Positions 26,444-35,081 of a stretch of DNA of 64,000 nucleotides are shown here, piece after piece; positions within the stretch are counted from its first letter, which is position 1; each line of letters starts with the position of its first letter. Location of the stretch: contig NZ_AWUK01000004.1 in assembly GCF_000499205.1 (NCBI RefSeq), positions 1 to 64,000 of the forward strand, read 5' to 3'. A model generated the notes under the pieces. It made no database searches. It was given only the letters and a program-made list of their open reading frames with translations, and was not told the origin of the DNA. Source of the DNA: Paenibacillus sp. MAEPY2. GTDB taxonomy: Bacteria > Bacillota > Bacilli > Paenibacillales > Paenibacillaceae. Position numbers and translations under genes: made by a program.

Positions 26444-27541
26444 TCACCTCGCATAACGGGATAAGTTCAATAATATGCCTAACGCTGTCAACATCAAGGT
26501 CAGAGATGAACCGCCATAACTGATGAGTGGGAGTGTAATCCCCGTAACCGGCATAAGCCCGATGACCACGCCAATGTTGATAATGACCTGCACAGCGACC
26601 ATACCCACAATGCCTACGCCCAGAAGGCTGCCAAAAGCATCCGGTATCGTCATCGCTACGCGCATCCCTCTCCACACCAGGACCAGGAACAGCAATAATA
26701 CAATCATTCCACCAATGAAGCCAAGCTCTTCTGCCAAAATGGAAAAAATAAAATCCGTCTGTGGTTCGGGTACATAACTGTATTTTTGTCGACTCATACC
26801 CAGCCCCAAGCCCGCAAGTCCTCCAGGACCGATCGCATATAAAGATTGAATAATCTGATATCCGGCACCAAGTGGATCAGACCACGGGTCCAAAAAAGCC
26901 GTTATTCGCTGCAATCTGTACGGAGCTGCCGCAATCAGCCCGGCAAACCCTGCTGCACCACCGAGGGCAAGCAGTAATAGATGCTTCATCCGTGCTCCTG
27001 CTGTGAAAATAATGAGCATTGAAGCACCCAGCATGACTGTGCCTGTCCCCAAATCGGGCTGAAGCATAATAATACCAAAGGCCAAACCAATCAGGCCGAG
27101 CGGTGGCAGAAGCCCCGTCGTGAACGTTTTGATTTTACCAGGTTCCTTGCTTAACCAATGAGCCAGAAACAAGATCATACCCAGTTTCATGAATTCTGAA
27201 GGTTGTATGCCAAATGAGCCAATGCCCAACCAGCTTCGTGCCCCTCCGCGAACCACTCCGATGCCAGGAATCAGCACCGCAATCAGCATTATAAAGCAGG
27301 CAATCAATATCGGCTTTGCATACTTTCTCCAGACCCGATAGTCCACATTTGCCGTAACAAACATGGCAGCAAGTCCAAGTCCGGCGAACAACAGCTGTCT
27401 TTTGACAAAGTAAAATGAATCACCGTAGTCATGAAAAGCAAGCACCGAGCCCGCACTGTATACCATAATAATGCCGATGGCAAGCAATGCCAGAATACAA
27501 ATTAGGAGCCAGAAATCCGGCGCCGGTCGCGTCTGTTTCAT
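26444..27541 (-). CDS. spoVE: SEDS peptidoglycan polymerase, SpoVE/FtsW type
   Basis: This 365-residue polytopic SEDS protein has ten helices and polymerises lipid II together with a class B PBP. Conserved elements include WLGIGSFGIQPSEFMKLG, MLQPDLGTG with the likely catalytic aspartate, and the C-terminal LPLISYGGSSL. Its position between murD and murG is that of spoVE in B. subtilis, where it makes spore cortex with SpoVD. No second SEDS gene is in the window, so a vegetative FtsW role cannot be ruled out. Confidence 0.88.
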   Translation of the reverse strand: MKQTRPAPDFWLLICILALLAIGIIMVYSAGSVLAFHDYGDSFYFVKRQLLFAGLGLAAMFVTANVDYRVWRKYAKPILIACFIMLIAVLIPGIGVVRGGARSWLGIGSFGIQPSEFMKLGMILFLAHWLSKEPGKIKTFTTGLLPPLGLIGLAFGIIMLQPDLGTGTVMLGASMLIIFTAGARMKHLLLLALGGAAGFAGLIAAAPYRLQRITAFLDPWSDPLGAGYQIIQSLYAIGPGGLAGLGLGMSRQKYSYVPEPQTDFIFSILAEELGFIGGMIVLLLFLVLVWRGMRVAMTIPDAFGSLLGVGIVGMVAVQVIINIGVVIGLMPVTGITLPLISYGGSSLTLMLTALGILLNLSRYAR

Positions 27542-27589
27542 CAGGAGGCCACCCCTTGCATGGAAGTAGGGGCTTTTCCACCCCCCTAC

Positions 27590-29011
27590 TTACAAGTTAT
27601 GCGCCGCCTCTTTAAAAATGCGTCCCCGCTCTTCATAGGAAGCAAACATGTCCCAGCTTGCACACGCCGGTGATAACAAGACAACGTCACCTGGATCTGC
27701 AAACTGTGAAGCTTCCTGCACGGCAGCGGTTAACGTCCGGGCAGCGTCCTCCTCATTATCGACGACCTTAATTTGCTTTAATCCCGCCAGTTCCGCGACT
27801 TTGGCAATTTTCTCTCTTGTCTCTCCTAGAGTAACCACAGCTTTTACACGCTCCTGGAACAAGGGCAGCAGTTCCATCATGTCTGAACCACGATCCAGTC
27901 CTCCGGCAATGAGTACAACCGGTTCCTTGAATGAGTTCAGCGCCATTACAGTTGCCTTGGAATTGGTCGCTTTAGAATTGTTGTAATATTTGGCTCCATC
28001 ATGTTCAAGTACATACTCAAGACGGTGCTCAACCCCCTTGAAATCAGCCAGAGGCGCAGCAAGAACAGACGGGTCGGCTCCAGCGGTCACAGCAATAGCT
28101 ACTGCTGCCAATGCATTTCCCACATTGAATCGCCCTGGGAGTCCGATGTCTTCCACATCAATAATGATATGATGGTTTCCCTGACCATCTGCATAGATCA
28201 CCTGGCGCTTCACGTCATCCTCTTCCCCATCCACGAATGGAGGATCAGCATATACCCCTGCTTCAAGCTTCTCTGTCAGCGAGAATGGGAGCAGTCTTGC
28301 TTTGATATAAGGAACGAGTCCACGGCATACTGGATCATCCCAGTTCAGGATAGCTACATCATCCGGTTGCTGGTTGGAGAATAACTTGGATTTGGAAGCC
28401 ACATAATCATCCATGTCCCCATGGTAATCCAAATGAGTCTCCGCTACGTTTAGCAAACTGGCAATGCGCGGACGGAAATCGGATGTGCCTTTCAGTTGGA
28501 AGCTGCTAAGCTCCACCACCATCCAGTTATCCGCAGAAGCCTGCTCTGCCGCCTCACACAATGGTGTTCCAATATTACCGGCAACAATCGGTTTCAAGCC
28601 GGCATGCTCCAACATGTTGCCTACCCACGTTGTTGTAGTCGTTTTTCCATTAGAGCCAGTGATTCCGATCATAGGTGCAGCGCATAGATGATATGCCACT
28701 TCAACCTCAGTCACCACTTCAATGCCTAAGGCAAGTGCCTGCTGCACAGGAGGCGCCTGGTAAGGAATACCCGGATTTTTGACCACAAGCTTCACATCAC
28801 TGTGAATCAGATCGTCCGGATGTCCCCCGCATACAACAGAAATTCCCAAAGCCTCCAATTCGGATGCTTCGGGACACTGTTCTCTCTCTTTTTTATCATT
28901 GACTGTAACTATTGCGCCGGCACGATCCAGCACTTTGGCGACCTGCACGCCGCTCTTGGCCAGTCCAAGCACGACGATTTGTTGCCCACGATATGTTTCA
29001 GGATGATTCAT
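27590..29011 (-). CDS. murD: UDP-N-acetylmuramoyl-L-alanine--D-glutamate ligase
   Basis: This 473-residue Mur ligase adds D-glutamate to UDP-MurNAc-L-Ala. The N-terminal Rossmann motif is VVLGLAKSGVQVAKVL, the ATP-binding loop is GITGSNGKTTTT near residue 116, and the central domain carries LDYHGDMDDYVASKSKLF. The C-terminal domain has LIAGGLDRGSDM and LLSPACASWDMF. A 48-base gap with a GC-rich hairpin separates it from spoVE. Confidence 0.97.
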   Translation of the reverse strand: MNHPETYRGQQIVVLGLAKSGVQVAKVLDRAGAIVTVNDKKEREQCPEASELEALGISVVCGGHPDDLIHSDVKLVVKNPGIPYQAPPVQQALALGIEVVTEVEVAYHLCAAPMIGITGSNGKTTTTTWVGNMLEHAGLKPIVAGNIGTPLCEAAEQASADNWMVVELSSFQLKGTSDFRPRIASLLNVAETHLDYHGDMDDYVASKSKLFSNQQPDDVAILNWDDPVCRGLVPYIKARLLPFSLTEKLEAGVYADPPFVDGEEDDVKRQVIYADGQGNHHIIIDVEDIGLPGRFNVGNALAAVAIAVTAGADPSVLAAPLADFKGVEHRLEYVLEHDGAKYYNNSKATNSKATVMALNSFKEPVVLIAGGLDRGSDMMELLPLFQERVKAVVTLGETREKIAKVAELAGLKQIKVVDNEEDAARTLTAAVQEASQFADPGDVVLLSPACASWDMFASYEERGRIFKEAAHNL

Positions 29012-29014
29012 TGT

Positions 29015-29983
29015 TTACAACCCCTTGTTGAGATAAAGTCCAAGAGCGGCCAAAATGGCACCTACCGCCCAAAAAGTGATGACAACTCGCCATTCCGACC
29101 AGCCACTTAGTTCAAAGTGATGATGAATCGGACTCATTTTAAATACGCGTTTGCCACGAGTTTTGAAGGATACCACTTGGATAATAACAGACAGGATTTC
29201 GATGACGAAAATACCGCCAATGATGACAAAAAGAAGTTCTGTCTTCGTTACAATCGCAACAGCACCGATCGCACCACCAATTCCAAGTGATCCCGTATCT
29301 CCCATAAACACTTTGGCCGGGTGTGCGTTATATACCAGGAAGCCTAGTACCGCACCAATCATCGCCGCCGCACATACCGCTGCCGGCATGGATGTAGCCT
29401 GCATCGCCACAATGGCAAATGCCCCAAAAGCGATGGCACTCACGCCGGACAACAAGCCATCCAGACCATCGGTAAAGTTGACTGCATTCGTGATGGCAAG
29501 CATCATGAATACGACAAACGGATAGTAGAACCATCCCGTCCAGTCGAAGGAGAAGGATGTACCTGGAATCGATATGGCTGTGCTGTGGCCATTCTGAATC
29601 AGCAAGTAGCACATCACGGCACTGAAAAACAACTGACCAATCATCTTTTGTTTAGCCGTCAGCCCCAGTGAACGTTTGAATACAATCTTGATGTAATCAT
29701 CCAGGAAGCCGATCAGACCAAAACCGAGTGTAGCCACAAGCAGGACATAAAAGTCCGTATTTTTGACCGCTGAAAATTTCAAAAAGGCCAATGTGAACGC
29801 GAGTAAAATAACAACTCCGCCCATTGTAGGTGTTCCACTCTTTTTCAGATGGCTCTGTGGCCCATCTTCCCGAACCTGCTGTCCGAATTTCATTCGACGC
29901 AGCAATGGAATCAAGAGCGGTGCGGCGATCACCGCCAAAATAAATGAAACACCGATTGTTAACAGTAATACCTGAAAATCCAT
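29015..29983 (-). CDS. mraY: Phospho-N-acetylmuramoyl-pentapeptide-transferase
   Basis: This 322-residue integral membrane enzyme of about ten helices transfers phospho-MurNAc-pentapeptide to undecaprenyl phosphate to form lipid I. Signatures are [20 protein letters not shown] with paired catalytic aspartates, [23 protein letters not shown], and the C-terminal [13 protein letters not shown]. It starts 12 bases after murF and lies three bases before murD. Confidence 0.97.
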   Translation of the reverse strand: MDFQVLLLTIGVSFILAVIAAPLLIPLLRRMKFGQQVREDGPQSHLKKSGTPTMGGVVILLAFTLAFLKFSAVKNTDFYVLLVATLGFGLIGFLDDYIKIVFKRSLGLTAKQKMIGQLFFSAVMCYLLIQNGHSTAISIPGTSFSFDWTGWFYYPFVVFMMLAITNAVNFTDGLDGLLSGVSAIAFGAFAIVAMQATSMPAAVCAAAMIGAVLGFLVYNAHPAKVFMGDTGSLGIGGAIGAVAIVTKTELLFVIIGGIFVIEILSVIIQVVSFKTRGKRVFKMSPIHHHFELSGWSEWRVVITFWAVGAILAALGLYLNKGL

Positions 29984-29995
29984 GGGTTCACCCCT

Positions 29996-31411
29996 CTAGT
30001 CTACTCTATTCTGTAATGGAGCTATTTTTAGCGCATCGACCACATCTTCCAGCTTCATGCCCCGGGAGGCCTTAAACAAGACAACGTCTCTAGAATGAAG
30101 ATTCTCCAGCAGATAATGAGTCAATTCTTCCTTGCTCTCAAAAGCGTGCACGGCTTCCGCTGGCATGTTTTGTCTTGCCCCTTCTGCAATACTCGCTGAT
30201 AATGGGCCATAAGCCAGCACCATATTCATTTTATCGGGTGTGATGTATTCACCGATTCCTCGATGGAGCTCATGCTCCTGAGGCCCCAGTTCAAGCATGT
30301 CACCAAGCACGGCTACTTTGATCCGATACCCCTTAAGGCTCTCCAGCACATCCACAGCTGCTTTCATGGAAGTCGGACTGGCGTTGTAAGCATCATTGAG
30401 CATGGTCAAACCACTGACACCGTTAATAATCTCGATTCGCATGCCGGTTAATTTCAGACGTGACAGTCCTGCCACAATCTGCTCAGCGGCCACTCCGAAA
30501 TGACGGGCAACCGCTAATGCAGCAAGACAGTTGACCACATTATGTGTCCCCAGTAATGGCATTGTAAGAGCAACTTCTCCAGACTGCTTGGTTGTAAAAG
30601 CGACCCCGCTCTGCGCATTCATGATTCCGGTAGGATAATCATCATTATCTGCCTGCAAGCCGAATGTATACCGCTGGAGTCCTTCTGGGAGCTTAGTGGC
30701 TGGCTCTGCCAGAACCTGCTCAATCAACGGTTCGTCTCCGTTATAGATCAGTAGCCCACCTGGTTTCATGCCAGCCGCAATTTCAACTTTGGCCCGAGCA
30801 ATCTCCAATCGAGATCCCAGTTGAAGCAGATGGGATTCACCAATATTCGTGATGATCGCGACATCAGGCTGGGCGATTACAGATAACTCTTCGATCTCTC
30901 CTCGGCCACTCATGCCCATCTCCAGAATGACGATCTCCGTATCCGGCTCCATGCTTAGCACGGTGAGCGGGAGACCTATATGGTTATTGAAGTTGCCTTG
31001 GGTCTTATGCACTTTGAAAGTGGTAGACAGAATGGCATCCACGATATCCTTTGTTGTTGTTTTACCATTGCTGCCTGTAATGCCTACAACGGAGGCCTTG
31101 TTTTCTTTTAAATAGGAGGTCGCAAGCTCCTGCAAGGCAACAAGGGTATCCTCCACAATAATCACAGCACCTTGAGGTGCAGTTCCATGATCCTTTTGCC
31201 ATAATGTCCCGGCAGCGCCCTTCTCTAAACAGGTTTGCACAAATTCATGTCCGTCAAACCTTTCGCCAACTAGCGGGATAAAGAGACTGCCTGGAACGGG
31301 CTTACGCGAATCTGTAAATACACCTTCAACACCATCATTACCATAAGCAGCAATGTCAGTTAGTGTTCCTCCACACATCTCGGCCAATTGTGCCAATGTT
31401 CTTTTTATCAA
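29996..31411 (-). CDS. murF: UDP-N-acetylmuramoyl-tripeptide--D-alanyl-D-alanine ligase
   Basis: This 471-residue Mur ligase adds D-Ala-D-Ala. It shows GITGSNGKTTTKDIV (ATP loop), FNNHIGLPLTVL, EMGMSGRGEIEEL and NDAYNASPTSMKAA. The start is TTG, overlapping the murE stop by four bases (TTGA), with AAGGGG about eight bases upstream. The overlap suggests coupled synthesis with MurE. Confidence 0.96.
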   Translation of the reverse strand: MIKRTLAQLAEMCGGTLTDIAAYGNDGVEGVFTDSRKPVPGSLFIPLVGERFDGHEFVQTCLEKGAAGTLWQKDHGTAPQGAVIIVEDTLVALQELATSYLKENKASVVGITGSNGKTTTKDIVDAILSTTFKVHKTQGNFNNHIGLPLTVLSMEPDTEIVILEMGMSGRGEIEELSVIAQPDVAIITNIGESHLLQLGSRLEIARAKVEIAAGMKPGGLLIYNGDEPLIEQVLAEPATKLPEGLQRYTFGLQADNDDYPTGIMNAQSGVAFTTKQSGEVALTMPLLGTHNVVNCLAALAVARHFGVAAEQIVAGLSRLKLTGMRIEIINGVSGLTMLNDAYNASPTSMKAAVDVLESLKGYRIKVAVLGDMLELGPQEHELHRGIGEYITPDKMNMVLAYGPLSASIAEGARQNMPAEAVHAFESKEELTHYLLENLHSRDVVLFKASRGMKLEDVVDALKIAPLQNRVD

Positions 31412-32895
31412 TTGGATTTGCCCCTTATCGCTTCTTTCGCTATGATCCGATCATCAAAGTCCGTTTTAGTTGTGCCGATAATCTGATAGGTTTCATGCCC
31501 CTTGCCCGCAATCAATACTACATCGGCAGGGCTTGCCATTTCAATAGCTTCATGAATCGCCTGGCGCCGATCCACAATCATGGTGTAACGGTCAGGTTCA
31601 ATGGCGTCTTCAATCAGGCCCTGTTCAATATCCTTGAGAATCAGATCGGGATCTTCTGTCCGCGGATTGTCGGAAGTGACAAATACAACATCACTATACT
31701 TTGCTGCAATTTTGCCCATTAGAGGTCGCTTCGTACGATCTCGGTCACCACCGCAGCCAAATACACAGATCACACGTCCTTCAGCAAATTCCTTCACCGT
31801 CCGTAATACGTTCTCCAGGCCATCTGGAGTATGCGCATAGTCAACAATGACAGCAAACGACTGTCCTTCGTCAACAGCCTCAACACGTCCATCTACGCCA
31901 GGAACTGTCTCCAAGCTACGTTTGATCTCCTCCAGCGGAATGTCCTCAACCAGAGCAGCAGCGATGGCAGCCATTGCGTTGTACACATTGAATTTACCTA
32001 CCATGCGTAAACGAATATCGGTGCTGCCTCTGAATGTGTCTACATGGAAAGAAGTACCCTGCGAAGTAATTGAAATTTGGGATGCGCGTACATCCGCATT
32101 TTCCTCCATGCCGTATGTAATCACTTCAGCTGCCGTTACAGATATAAAATAGTCTGCAGCGGGATCATCTGCGTTGATCACTGCAAATTTGCGCTTGGAA
32201 ACATCCGCAGTATATCCGTTACCCAACCTTGCAAAGAACAATCCTTTGGCTCCGCGATATTCTTCCATGGAATGATGGTAATCCAGATGATCCTGCGTCA
32301 GGTTGGTAAATACAGCCGTACGGAATTCCGTTCCTTTTACTCGACCTTGCTCCAAAGCGTGGGAGGAAACCTCCATTACACAACAGTCCGTGCCCGCTTG
32401 CACCATATCATTCAGACTGCGCTGCAAATCAAGTGCTTCCGGTGTAGTGCCTGACATCGGGTACGTACGCCCGTCATAACGCATTTGAATAGTCCCGATT
32501 AATCCTGTTTTTTGACCAAAATCACTCATGATTTTTTCAATTAAATAGGTAGTCGTTGTTTTCCCGTTGGTTCCCGTTACACCAATCATATTCATCTTGC
32601 GGCTTGGTGAGTCAAAAAAGGAATCCGCCAGTACGGCCATAGCGAAACGGCTGTCTTTTACAAGCAGCTGCGGTACAGGCAGATCCAGCTCTCGTTCCAC
32701 AACCAGAGCAACAGCTCCAGCGTTTACGGCCTTCTCGGCATAATCATGTCCGTCAACCGTATGCCCCGGAAGACAGATAAACAGATCTCCCGGTTGTACC
32801 TGGCGAGAATCTGTCTGTAGGTTTTGACATTCTGTATTTGGTTCGCCAATGATACGGGCGGTTGTCAGCATTGATAAAAGTTGTTTTAAAAGCAC
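31408..32895 (-). CDS. murE: UDP-MurNAc-L-Ala-D-Glu--meso-diaminopimelate ligase
   Basis: This 495-residue Mur ligase has the ATP loop GVTGTNGKTTTTYLIE near residue 108, and TLTQDHLDYH-type and GCGGDRDRTKRPLMGKIA blocks. The DNPRTEDP motif near residue 407 is the signature for meso-DAP rather than lysine specificity, so the wall is of the DAP type. It starts with GTG at 32895 after GAGG. A gap of 128 bases separates it from spoVD. Confidence 0.96.
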   Translation of the reverse strand: MLLKQLLSMLTTARIIGEPNTECQNLQTDSRQVQPGDLFICLPGHTVDGHDYAEKAVNAGAVALVVERELDLPVPQLLVKDSRFAMAVLADSFFDSPSRKMNMIGVTGTNGKTTTTYLIEKIMSDFGQKTGLIGTIQMRYDGRTYPMSGTTPEALDLQRSLNDMVQAGTDCCVMEVSSHALEQGRVKGTEFRTAVFTNLTQDHLDYHHSMEEYRGAKGLFFARLGNGYTADVSKRKFAVINADDPAADYFISVTAAEVITYGMEENADVRASQISITSQGTSFHVDTFRGSTDIRLRMVGKFNVYNAMAAIAAALVEDIPLEEIKRSLETVPGVDGRVEAVDEGQSFAVIVDYAHTPDGLENVLRTVKEFAEGRVICVFGCGGDRDRTKRPLMGKIAAKYSDVVFVTSDNPRTEDPDLILKDIEQGLIEDAIEPDRYTMIVDRRQAIHEAIEMASPADVVLIAGKGHETYQIIGTTKTDFDDRIIAKEAIRGKSN

Positions 32896-33023
32896 ATGAA
32901 TAACCTCACTTTTTCCAAGTTTACTTCAATTTCAACAGTTCTGTATTTATTACTATCGTCAACACAGCCAATTAATGAAACGCAACTCCGTGCATTTTGT
33001 TGCGGTGGAGATCAAGAGCCCGA

Positions 33024-34988
33024 TCAGGGCTCTTGTCCTTCCTCCTTGCTATGGTCATGGATATCATTCAGTACATCACCCATATAGATGCGTATGGTAG
33101 AACCCTGATCGACCCTTGCTCCTGGCTTCGGAGCCTGGTTAATGACATATTTTCCACTGCCGGATTTGGCCAGCATAAAATTCATATTCAGGTCCTCATA
33201 CAAGTCTTCGACCGTAGCTCCTGTCAGATCGGGAACCGTCACGATTTTCGTTTCTCCATACTTGTATTCTTTGGCTACCTGATCCTTCCGAACAGGAACA
33301 TTCATATAATGCAACGCATCCTCCAGAATGTTCTGTACGATCGGTGCGGCAACCACGCCGCCAAACTGAATTCCTTTTGGATTATCCACTGCAGTATAAA
33401 CAACAATCTGCGGATCATCTGCCGGAGCAAAACCGATAAAGGATACAATATGCTCGGTAGAGGAATAACGTCCATTAATTACTTTCTGGGCTGTACCCGT
33501 TTTACCGCCAACCCGGTATCCATCAATAAACGCCGGACGTCCCGTACCCTTGGCAACTACACTCTCTAGCGCTTCACGCACTTGCTTGGACGTATCTTCC
33601 GAGATCACTTGACGAACCAATTCCGGCTTGGCCTCTTCCATCACTTCACCCGTTTCCGGATGAACCCATGCCTTTGTAACATATGGCTTGTATAGTTTAC
33701 CACCATTAATGGCTGCTGACACAGCCGCTACTTGCTGAATCGGTGTAACGGAAACACCTTGACCAAAAGCAGTTGTTGCAAGCTCGACAGGTCCGACCCG
33801 TGACAGTTTGAACAGAATCCCGCTGGCTTCACCGCTTAAATCGATGCCTGTTTTGGTCCCGAATCCGAAGTCTTTGATATAGGAGAATAGCGATTCTTTA
33901 CCCAGTCTCTGACCCAGTGCGACAAATCCAGGGTTACAGGAGTTCTCCACGACTTGGAGGAAGGTTTGACTTCCATGGCCACCCTTTTTCCAGCAACGCA
34001 GGCGAGCGCCTCCAACTTCAACAAATCCGGGATCATAGAACTGATCCTGCGTCAGATTTACTTTCTTCTCTTCAAGTGCTGCTGCGAGCGTAATAATCTT
34101 AAACGTTGAACCTGGTTCGTACGTCATCCAGATCGGTAAGTTCCGGTTGTATACATCGGCCGGGTATTGCTGATAATCCGCTGGTTCATATCCGGGTCTA
34201 CTGGCCATGCCAAGGATTTCACCCGTTTTGGGGTTCATTGCAATGGCAAGCGCCGAGTTGGCCTGGAACTTGACCATAGCCTGATCCAGCTCACGTTCCA
34301 TGATGGACTGAATCGATTTATCAATAGTCAGCTTCAGGTTCAGACCGTCCTTCGGTTCCACATACTTCTCAGATGAGCCCGGCATCAGCCTTCCGGCCGC
34401 ATCGGACAAGTAGGACACACTGCCATTTAAACCGTTCAGCTTATCATCATATCTTTTTTCTACACCCGTTAAGCCCTGATTATCAATGCCCGTAAAACCG
34501 AGAATATGAGCCGCCAAATCATCATAAGGATAAAAGCGTTTATTATCCTCAGCAACAACGATACCCGGAAGCTTCAAATCACGGATGTGCTGAGCTTTCT
34601 CCATCGTAATTTTGCGGCCACCGGGTTGTAGTCTTACAATCAGTTCTCTTTTTTTGATGGTTGCCAGCACTTTCTCTTCGGTCATCCCCAGCAAAGGAGC
34701 GAGTGCTCTTGCTGTTGTCTCTGCTTCCTTCACCTGGGCAGGAATCGCCATAATGGTCGGTGTAGTTATATTGTAGGCAAGAGAGGTTCCGTTTCGATCC
34801 AGGATCTCTCCCCTTTTGGCTGAATAAGGAATATTCCGCCGCCAAGACTCTTCCGCTTTCGCGGATAGTTCCGGTCCTTTTCCCAACTGTACATAAGCAA
34901 GCCTGATCACCAAGGCTGAGAATAACAGAACTAAAATCACTAAACTCCACAACAGCCTGCGCCGCAGATTTACGCTTGACCCCTTCAC
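33024..34988 (-). CDS. spoVD: Class B penicillin-binding protein SpoVD with one PASTA domain
   Basis: This 654-residue transpeptidase has a basic N-terminus, one anchor helix (about residues 12-32), a PBP dimerisation domain, and a transpeptidase domain with STFK, SCN and KTGTAQ motifs. A single PASTA repeat follows (about residues 585-640). B. subtilis SpoVD crosslinks spore cortex with SpoVE, and both partners are present here. The start is GTG at 34988 after GGGGGGATC. It lies about 90 bases after pbpB. Confidence 0.93.
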   Translation of the reverse strand: MKGSSVNLRRRLLWSLVILVLLFSALVIRLAYVQLGKGPELSAKAEESWRRNIPYSAKRGEILDRNGTSLAYNITTPTIMAIPAQVKEAETTARALAPLLGMTEEKVLATIKKRELIVRLQPGGRKITMEKAQHIRDLKLPGIVVAEDNKRFYPYDDLAAHILGFTGIDNQGLTGVEKRYDDKLNGLNGSVSYLSDAAGRLMPGSSEKYVEPKDGLNLKLTIDKSIQSIMERELDQAMVKFQANSALAIAMNPKTGEILGMASRPGYEPADYQQYPADVYNRNLPIWMTYEPGSTFKIITLAAALEEKKVNLTQDQFYDPGFVEVGGARLRCWKKGGHGSQTFLQVVENSCNPGFVALGQRLGKESLFSYIKDFGFGTKTGIDLSGEASGILFKLSRVGPVELATTAFGQGVSVTPIQQVAAVSAAINGGKLYKPYVTKAWVHPETGEVMEEAKPELVRQVISEDTSKQVREALESVVAKGTGRPAFIDGYRVGGKTGTAQKVINGRYSSTEHIVSFIGFAPADDPQIVVYTAVDNPKGIQFGGVVAAPIVQNILEDALHYMNVPVRKDQVAKEYKYGETKIVTVPDLTGATVEDLYEDLNMNFMLAKSGSGKYVINQAPKPGARVDQGSTIRIYMGDVLNDIHDHSKEEGQEP

Positions 34989-35081
34989 GAAAAGATCCCC
35001 CCACTCGTCCCAAAATCATGATTGTGTTCCATTCATGAATATTCAGGACAACCGGGGGTTAGAACAAGCTGTCAGTGATCT

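Noticed and set aside
33011..33032. AAGAGCCC/GGGCTCTT hairpin at the spoVD stop as a terminator
   Set aside because: No T tract follows, and it partly lies inside the coding region; the operon probably continues into murE.
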